Assembly: GCA_023424235.1 (NCBI GenBank) | Contig: JAFAEB010000447.1 | Location: 1 to 5,663, forward strand | Length of the DNA stretch: 5,663 nt | Direction: 5' to 3' | DNA from: Bacillota bacterium | Lineage (GTDB): Bacteria; Bacillota; Clostridia; Lachnospirales; Lachnospiraceae | In this document: one piece after another, positions 1 to 3,302 of the stretch | Layout: each line of letters opens with the position of its first letter | How positions within the stretch are numbered: position 1 is the stretch's first letter | Notes under the pieces: generated by a model | What the model saw: the letters and a program-made list of their open reading frames with translations, nothing else | What the model was told of the DNA's origin: nothing | Database searches by the model: none | Position numbers and translations under genes: made by a program

Positions 1-92
1 AATAAAAATCCGACGATTAAACCAAGTAAAAGTATAAGACCTCCTTTTTTAACTTCATCTAGTTTGTTAATGCTCTTCTTTAATGTTTGCAT
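1..92 (-). CDS. N-terminus of a small membrane protein, possibly SpoIIM (3' end outside window)
   Basis: An ATG at 92-90 follows a perfect AGGAGG (complement of 100-105) with 7-nt spacing, and the frame stays open to the window edge, giving 30 residues. They begin MQTLKKSINKLDEVKKGG, a basic, polar stretch, followed by the hydrophobic run LILLLGLIVGFL. This is the pattern of a first transmembrane helix with a cytoplasmic positive N-terminus. The gene lies just downstream of a Nudix hydrolase on the same strand. In many clostridia and bacilli a Nudix gene sits beside spoIIM, the sporulation membrane protein that works with SpoIID and SpoIIP in septal peptidoglycan remodelling during engulfment. 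SpoIIM is therefore the best guess, resting on context and one helix only. An intrinsic terminator (137-160) separates it from the Nudix gene, so it needs read-through or its own promoter; I see no convincing one. That a real coding start is here is fairly sure; its identity is not. Confidence 0.6.
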   Translation of the reverse strand, partial: MQTLKKSINKLDEVKKGGLILLLGLIVGFL

Positions 93-129
93 ATCCCTAC
101 CTCCTACACTAACATATGAAATGTAGAAT

Positions 130-160
130 AAAAAAATACCCATATCTATTGATATGGGTA
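130..160 (-). terminator. Rho-independent terminator after the Nudix gene
   Basis: Bases 137-146 (TACCCATATC) and 151-160 (GATATGGGTA) form a perfect 10-bp stem with a 4-nt loop. Read on the minus strand, the stem is followed directly by seven T residues (complement of 130-136). It begins 11 nt after the TAA of the Nudix gene, the expected place for the end of that transcript. The plus-strand reading has no T-run after the stem, so it acts in one direction only. Confidence 0.88.
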
Positions 161-171
161 GGCTACTTATC

Positions 172-705
172 TTATAAGTTCATCTTAGTTTTATAGGCTA
201 GAATAGCTGAAATCGTCTTAGCATCATCTATTTCACCAGTAAATATTTTCTCTACTAACTCTTCTAAGCTATACCTTTCAATGGTAACGAATTCATCCTC
301 ATCCAAATTCTGAGCCGTAGGTTCTAGTTCATTGCTATAGAAAATGCCAATTTGCTCGTTACAAAATGCAACTGTTGTATATAAAGTAATTAGGTGTTTT
401 ATATTTTTAGATGTGTATCCTGTTTCTTCTTCTAGTTCTCTACTAGCACAGCTTATCATATCTTCCCCTGCATTTAAGCCACCTGCAGGAATCTCCAGTG
501 AATATTTTTCTATGGCATTACGGTATTGTCTTACCATGATAATCTTACCATCTTTATCGACTGGGACAATCGCTGCTGCACCTTTATGATGGATATAATC
601 CCAATGAGCTTCTTTTCCATTTGGCAACTCAATTACATCCGTATACATATCAATAATATGTCCTTTGTGAACAGGAATACGTTTTAATCTTTTATAGTTT
701 TCCAT
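172..705 (-). CDS. Nudix hydrolase, ADP-ribose pyrophosphatase-like
   Basis: This 177-residue protein has a complete Nudix box, G-x5-E-x7-R-E-U-x-E-E-x-G-U, from G75 to Y97 (E81, R89-E90, E93-E94, G96). The glutamates bind the divalent metal used to cleave a nucleoside diphosphate linked to another group. The preceding SLEIPAG (residues 69-75) is typical of the ADP-ribose/nucleotide-sugar branch (NudF/YqkG type), as is the length. The likely role is cytoplasmic removal of ADP-ribose or related nucleotides, giving AMP plus a sugar phosphate. One oddity: where classical ADP-ribose pyrophosphatases carry S/T-P-G-F about 16 residues after the box, this protein has T111-V112-A113-F114, so substrate preference is uncertain. 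The ATG at 705-703 follows GAAAGG (complement of 712-717) with 6-nt spacing. It lies about 105 nt after proC with no clear terminator between, and ends just before a strong one. Family confident; exact substrate not. Confidence 0.93.
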   Translation of the reverse strand: MENYKRLKRIPVHKGHIIDMYTDVIELPNGKEAHWDYIHHKGAAAIVPVDKDGKIIMVRQYRNAIEKYSLEIPAGGLNAGEDMISCASRELEEETGYTSKNIKHLITLYTTVAFCNEQIGIFYSNELEPTAQNLDEDEFVTIERYSLEELVEKIFTGEIDDAKTISAILAYKTKMNL

Positions 706-810
706 AATTAGCCTTTCTTAATTAATATTAAATAAGTAAAACGATTCATTTGTACTTAACATCTTAAATACTACCTTTTTTCTTCTTCGCAATATCATTC
801 ACTATCATTC

Positions 811-1608
811 TTACTTTTTTATGGAAGTTGCTTTTTCATAACAAGCATCTGAGGCTTTCATAATTGCATTACGGAAACCATATTCCTCTAAGGCACAGAC
901 ACCCGCAATGGTTGAGCCACCTGGGGAACATACATTATCTTTTAAGGCTCCTGGGTGTTCTTTCGTTTCAAGCACCATTTTTGCAGCACCTAATACGGTT
1001 TGAGCAGCAAGAGTATAAGCTTTATCCCTTGGAATTCCATATTTTACACTGCTATCCGCTAATGCTTCAATAAACATATATACATAGGCTGGTGAACTAC
1101 CGCTAGCGCATACTACTGCATTCATTAACTTTTCATCCAAAACTTCATAACGTCCAAAAGAAGTAAAGAACTTTTGAACTAGTTTCTTTTCTTCCTCTAA
1201 GTAAACATCATTTGAAAAGCAAACTCCAGACATACCCTCTAATACAAATGCAGGTGTATTTGGCATTGCTCGAACTATTTTACTCTCGCGAAACTCAATC
1301 TTAAGGTCCTCTATCGTAATACCTGGTGCAATGGATATAATAATATGGTCCTTTGTAACATATTCTTTTATTTCATTAATTACAAGTTGATAATATTGGG
1401 GTTTTATAGCTAATACAATATATTTTGCAGACTTAACCACATCAATATTATTTTCTTTATAATCTAGACCAGTTTCTCTCTTTACAAATTCACATCTATC
1501 AATATTCACATCTGTAAATGTAATTTCATCTTTTAAAAAATTCTTTGCTAAACCGCATAACATGGCATATCCCATATTACCAGCACCAATAAATCCTATT
1601 AACGACAT
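811..1608 (-). CDS. proC: Pyrroline-5-carboxylate reductase (proline synthesis, last step)
   Basis: This 265-residue protein is of normal length for ProC, which reduces 1-pyrroline-5-carboxylate to L-proline with NAD(P)H in the cytoplasm. The N-terminus GFIGAGNMG (residues 5-13) is the Rossmann dinucleotide-binding loop. LAIKP (66-70) and RAMPNTPA (113-120) are the conserved family motifs that follow. ASGSSPAYVYMFIEALAD (168-185) and SPGGSTIAG (228-236) form the C-terminal helical dimerisation and substrate-binding domain, the latter within the classical P5CR signature. Nothing is missing or truncated. The ATG at 1608-1606 follows GGAGG (complement of 1615-1619) with 6-nt spacing. That site fills the 13-nt gap after the aminotransferase stop, so the two genes are very likely co-transcribed. 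No proA or proB is present nearby, so the pyrroline-5-carboxylate must come from elsewhere in the genome or from ornithine. Confidence 0.97.
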   Translation of the reverse strand: MSLIGFIGAGNMGYAMLCGLAKNFLKDEITFTDVNIDRCEFVKRETGLDYKENNIDVVKSAKYIVLAIKPQYYQLVINEIKEYVTKDHIIISIAPGITIEDLKIEFRESKIVRAMPNTPAFVLEGMSGVCFSNDVYLEEEKKLVQKFFTSFGRYEVLDEKLMNAVVCASGSSPAYVYMFIEALADSSVKYGIPRDKAYTLAAQTVLGAAKMVLETKEHPGALKDNVCSPGGSTIAGVCALEEYGFRNAIMKASDACYEKATSIKK

Positions 1609-1621
1609 ATATGTCCTCCAT

Positions 1622-2818
1622 TTATAATGTTATTAAGAAATCATGTATTCGATCCATACCCGTCTTAATCTCTTCCATAGATATTGCATAGGATAGTCTA
1701 ATGTGATCCCTTGATCCAAAGTCTACACAAGGTATAACAGCAACGTTATAATCATTTAGTAATATCTGCGCTAAATGATTTGCATCTTCAATCACTACAC
1801 CCTTATAGGATTTCGTAAGTACTTCACTAATATCTACAAAAAAGTAAAATGCTCCATGTGGTGTAAGGGCATGGATATAAGGCATTTCTGTTATTCGACT
1901 TGCCATATATTCTCTTCTTCGATTAAATTCGCGATTCATAACAAATACAGTTTCTTGTGTACCATTAAGGGCTTCTGTAGCCGCTTTTTGTGCAATTGAG
2001 TTGGGATTTGATGCCTGATGACTTTGAAGATTTCCCATAAGTGTTGCAATTTCTTCATTCGAACCTGTATAACCTATTCTCCATCCTGTCATAGCATAGC
2101 TTTTTGCAACTCCACTACAAGTTATGGTACGATTATATATCTCATCACCTAAAGTAGCTATACTTATATGTTCTACATCACCATATATTAAATTTTCATA
2201 CATTTCATCTGATACTACATATATATTATTACGTACAATTACATCCGCTATTTCTTCTAGTTCTTCTCTTGTATAAAGCATACCAGTAGGATTACTTGGT
2301 GAGTTAAGGATTAAAGCTTTTGTTTTATCTGTAATTGCCTCTTCAATCTGTTTTCCTGTAACCTTATATTGTCTGCTCTTCTCACCTTTAATAAAAACAG
2401 GTACTCCATCAGAAAGCTTTACAATTTCAGGGTAGCTAAGCCAATATGGTATTGGTATTATAACTTCATCCAATGGATTTAGAATGGCATTAAAAATATT
2501 AGTAAGTGAGTGTTTTCCACCATTACTAATAACGATTTGATTTGGATTATATGTTAATTTATTAAATGTCTTAAACTTTTTTGAAACAGCCTCTTTCAAT
2601 TCTAATGTACCGGAAGCAGGAGTATATTTCGTAAATCCATCATGAATAGCTTTTATGGCAGCCTCATTAATATTATCTGGAGTATTAAAATCCGGTTCGC
2701 CTGCGCCAAAGCCTACTACATCAATGCCTTGTGCCTTAAGTTCCTTTGCTCTTGCAGTAATTGCAAGGGTTGATGACGGCTTAACAGCCTGTGCTTTTTT
2801 AGATAGTTCTAATGACAT
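1622..2818 (-). CDS. aspB: Aspartate aminotransferase, PLP-dependent, class I subgroup gamma (AspB type)
   Basis: This 398-residue fold-type I aminotransferase exchanges the amino group between glutamate and oxaloacetate, giving aspartate and 2-oxoglutarate. Visible landmarks are PSSTLAITARAKEL (14-27) and GAGEPDF (38-44), and SNGGKHS (98-104), whose K102 matches the lysine that contacts the substrate side-chain carboxylate in subgroup gamma enzymes. Further on are NSPSNPTG (172-179) with cofactor-binding N176, SDEMY (203-207) with D204 and Y207, and SGVAKSYAMTGWRIGY (235-250) with Schiff-base lysine K239. RLSYA (374-378) supplies R374, which binds the alpha-carboxylate. The sequence closely resembles Bacillus AspB and Thermus AspC. 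Some relatives also act on prephenate, so that activity cannot be excluded. The ATG at 2818-2816 follows GGAGG (complement of 2825-2829) with 6-nt spacing. It is the first gene of a unit with proC, behind a recognisable promoter. Confidence 0.95.
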   Translation of the reverse strand: MSLELSKKAQAVKPSSTLAITARAKELKAQGIDVVGFGAGEPDFNTPDNINEAAIKAIHDGFTKYTPASGTLELKEAVSKKFKTFNKLTYNPNQIVISNGGKHSLTNIFNAILNPLDEVIIPIPYWLSYPEIVKLSDGVPVFIKGEKSRQYKVTGKQIEEAITDKTKALILNSPSNPTGMLYTREELEEIADVIVRNNIYVVSDEMYENLIYGDVEHISIATLGDEIYNRTITCSGVAKSYAMTGWRIGYTGSNEEIATLMGNLQSHQASNPNSIAQKAATEALNGTQETVFVMNREFNRRREYMASRITEMPYIHALTPHGAFYFFVDISEVLTKSYKGVVIEDANHLAQILLNDYNVAVIPCVDFGSRDHIRLSYAISMEEIKTGMDRIHDFLITL

Positions 2819-2837
2819 AATATTCCTCCCATATTGC

Positions 2838-2847
2838 GTTACGTAAC
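2838..2847. promoter_or_regulatory. Perfect palindrome GTTACGTAAC at the predicted aspB start point
   Basis: Ten bases, GTTACGTAAC, are perfectly self-complementary. They lie between the -10 box and the ribosome binding site of aspB, over the predicted transcription start. A dimeric repressor bound here would block initiation. The regulator is unknown and no second copy was found in the window. Confidence 0.3.
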
Positions 2848-2850
2848 CTT

Positions 2851-2879
2851 ATAATACGCATTTAATCCTACTTTGTATA
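2851..2879 (-). promoter_or_regulatory. Putative sigma-A promoter of the aspB-proC unit
   Basis: On the minus strand TATACA (complement of 2874-2879) and TATTAT (complement of 2851-2856) are separated by exactly 17 nt. They match the -35 and -10 consensus at 4/6 and 5/6. The expected start point is near 2844, giving a leader of about 25 nt that contains the aspB ribosome binding site. The position is right for a first gene; the -35 match is moderate. Confidence 0.5.
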
Positions 2880-2890
2880 CATTGATACAA
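2873..2890. promoter_or_regulatory. Inverted repeat TTGTAT-N6-ATACAA over the aspB -35 region
   Basis: The two 6-bp arms (2873-2878 and 2885-2890) are exact inverted copies, 6 nt apart, giving an 18-bp symmetrical site that covers the proposed -35 box. Size and spacing fit a binding site for a dimeric helix-turn-helix regulator. This is inference from symmetry and position only. Confidence 0.3.
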
Positions 2891-2910
2891 TGAGTAAAAG
2901 TTATTTATAC

Positions 2911-2939
2911 ATTTTATTATATTAGCTATCATATTGCAA
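2911..2939 (-). promoter_or_regulatory. Possible second upstream promoter for aspB
   Basis: On the minus strand TTGCAA (complement of 2934-2939) and TAAAAT (complement of 2911-2916) are 17 nt apart, matching consensus at 4/6 and 5/6. An exact TATAAT (complement of 2916-2921) overlaps but has no -35 at suitable spacing. In DNA this AT-rich such matches arise by chance, so this is the weaker of the two candidates. Confidence 0.25.
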
Positions 2940-3133
2940 GTGCTAATTTATAAATTTAAAGTGTTACTACGAAAAACTGTCCTTGATTATTGCTGTAATT
3001 AACCTTGTTTTATTAATTTCTTCTTTATATTATATTTTGAATTTAGTCTAATTACCATATCTAATAATAAAAGATTTTATCTGAAATTTAGTAATATTCC
3101 AAATAATATAACACAGTTGTTTTGATAATAATC

Positions 3134-3169
3134 ATAAAAAATAAGCGCCTCATAAGGAAGCGCTTATTT
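3134..3169 (-). terminator. Rho-independent terminator of the large modular protein gene
   Basis: AAATAAGCGC (3139-3148) pairs fully with GCGCTTATTT (3160-3169) across an 11-nt loop. On the minus strand the GC-rich part of the stem is followed by TTATTTTTTAT, a good U-tract. It is the only strong stem-loop between this gene's stop at 3303 and aspB, about 134 nt downstream of the stop. The A-rich arm also gives the plus strand a short TTATTT tail, but no plus-strand gene precedes it. Confidence 0.8.
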
Positions 3170-3302
3170 CATGGGAATATTTACCATTTTACTTAAACTT
3201 AATATAGAACATAATTAGTGAACACTATGACTAGTACTTTACATAACATAATTATGTATCTATTATCAGCTCTAATCTTACCCTAAGTATATTATGTGTT
3301 CT

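Larger units (their letters stand above)
2819..3302. other. 484-bp AT-rich intergenic region without genes
   Basis: The stretch between the large modular protein and aspB holds the terminator of the former (3139-3169) and the promoter region of the latter (2838-2939), listed separately. The middle, about 2945-3135, is strongly AT-rich with scattered stops in all frames. The only open stretches seen are an 11-codon one starting at 2890 (plus) and a 27-codon one overlapping the aspB promoter (minus), neither with a ribosome binding site. Bases 3170-3302 are the 3' untranslated tail of the large gene; they contain a 12-bp palindrome, ACATAATTATGT, at 3246-3257. I see no tRNA, riboswitch or transposon end here. 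Confidence 0.7.

Noticed and set aside
111..139. SigE-like promoter (GTATTTT, 14 nt, CATATGTT) before the left-edge membrane protein
   Set aside because: The match is partial, and transcription from it would start at about base 104, inside the ribosome binding site, leaving too short a leader.
344..589. 81-codon open frame on the plus strand
   Set aside because: It lies wholly inside the Nudix gene in antisense, has no ribosome binding site, and the translation resembles no family.
791..810. Two adjacent near-identical 10-mers (AATATCATTC, ACTATCATTC) after the proC stop
   Set aside because: Only two short copies with 8 of 10 identical bases; too little to call a repeat or binding site in AT-rich DNA.
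864..1073. 69-codon open frame on the plus strand
   Set aside because: Antisense shadow of proC, whose conserved motifs across this stretch are intact.
1775..1999. 74-codon open frame on the plus strand
   Set aside because: Antisense shadow of the aspB C-terminal domain; no start signal.
2655..2846. 63-codon open frame on the plus strand
   Set aside because: Antisense to the aspB N-terminus and running into its promoter; no ribosome binding site or family resemblance.
2890..2925. 11-codon plus-strand frame starting MSKSYLY
   Set aside because: Very short, no ribosome binding site, and it overlaps the aspB promoter region.
3123..3134. Small hairpin TGAT-AATA-ATCA beside the terminator
   Set aside because: A 4-bp AT-rich stem is not stable and is expected by chance; the neighbouring 10-bp stem explains termination.
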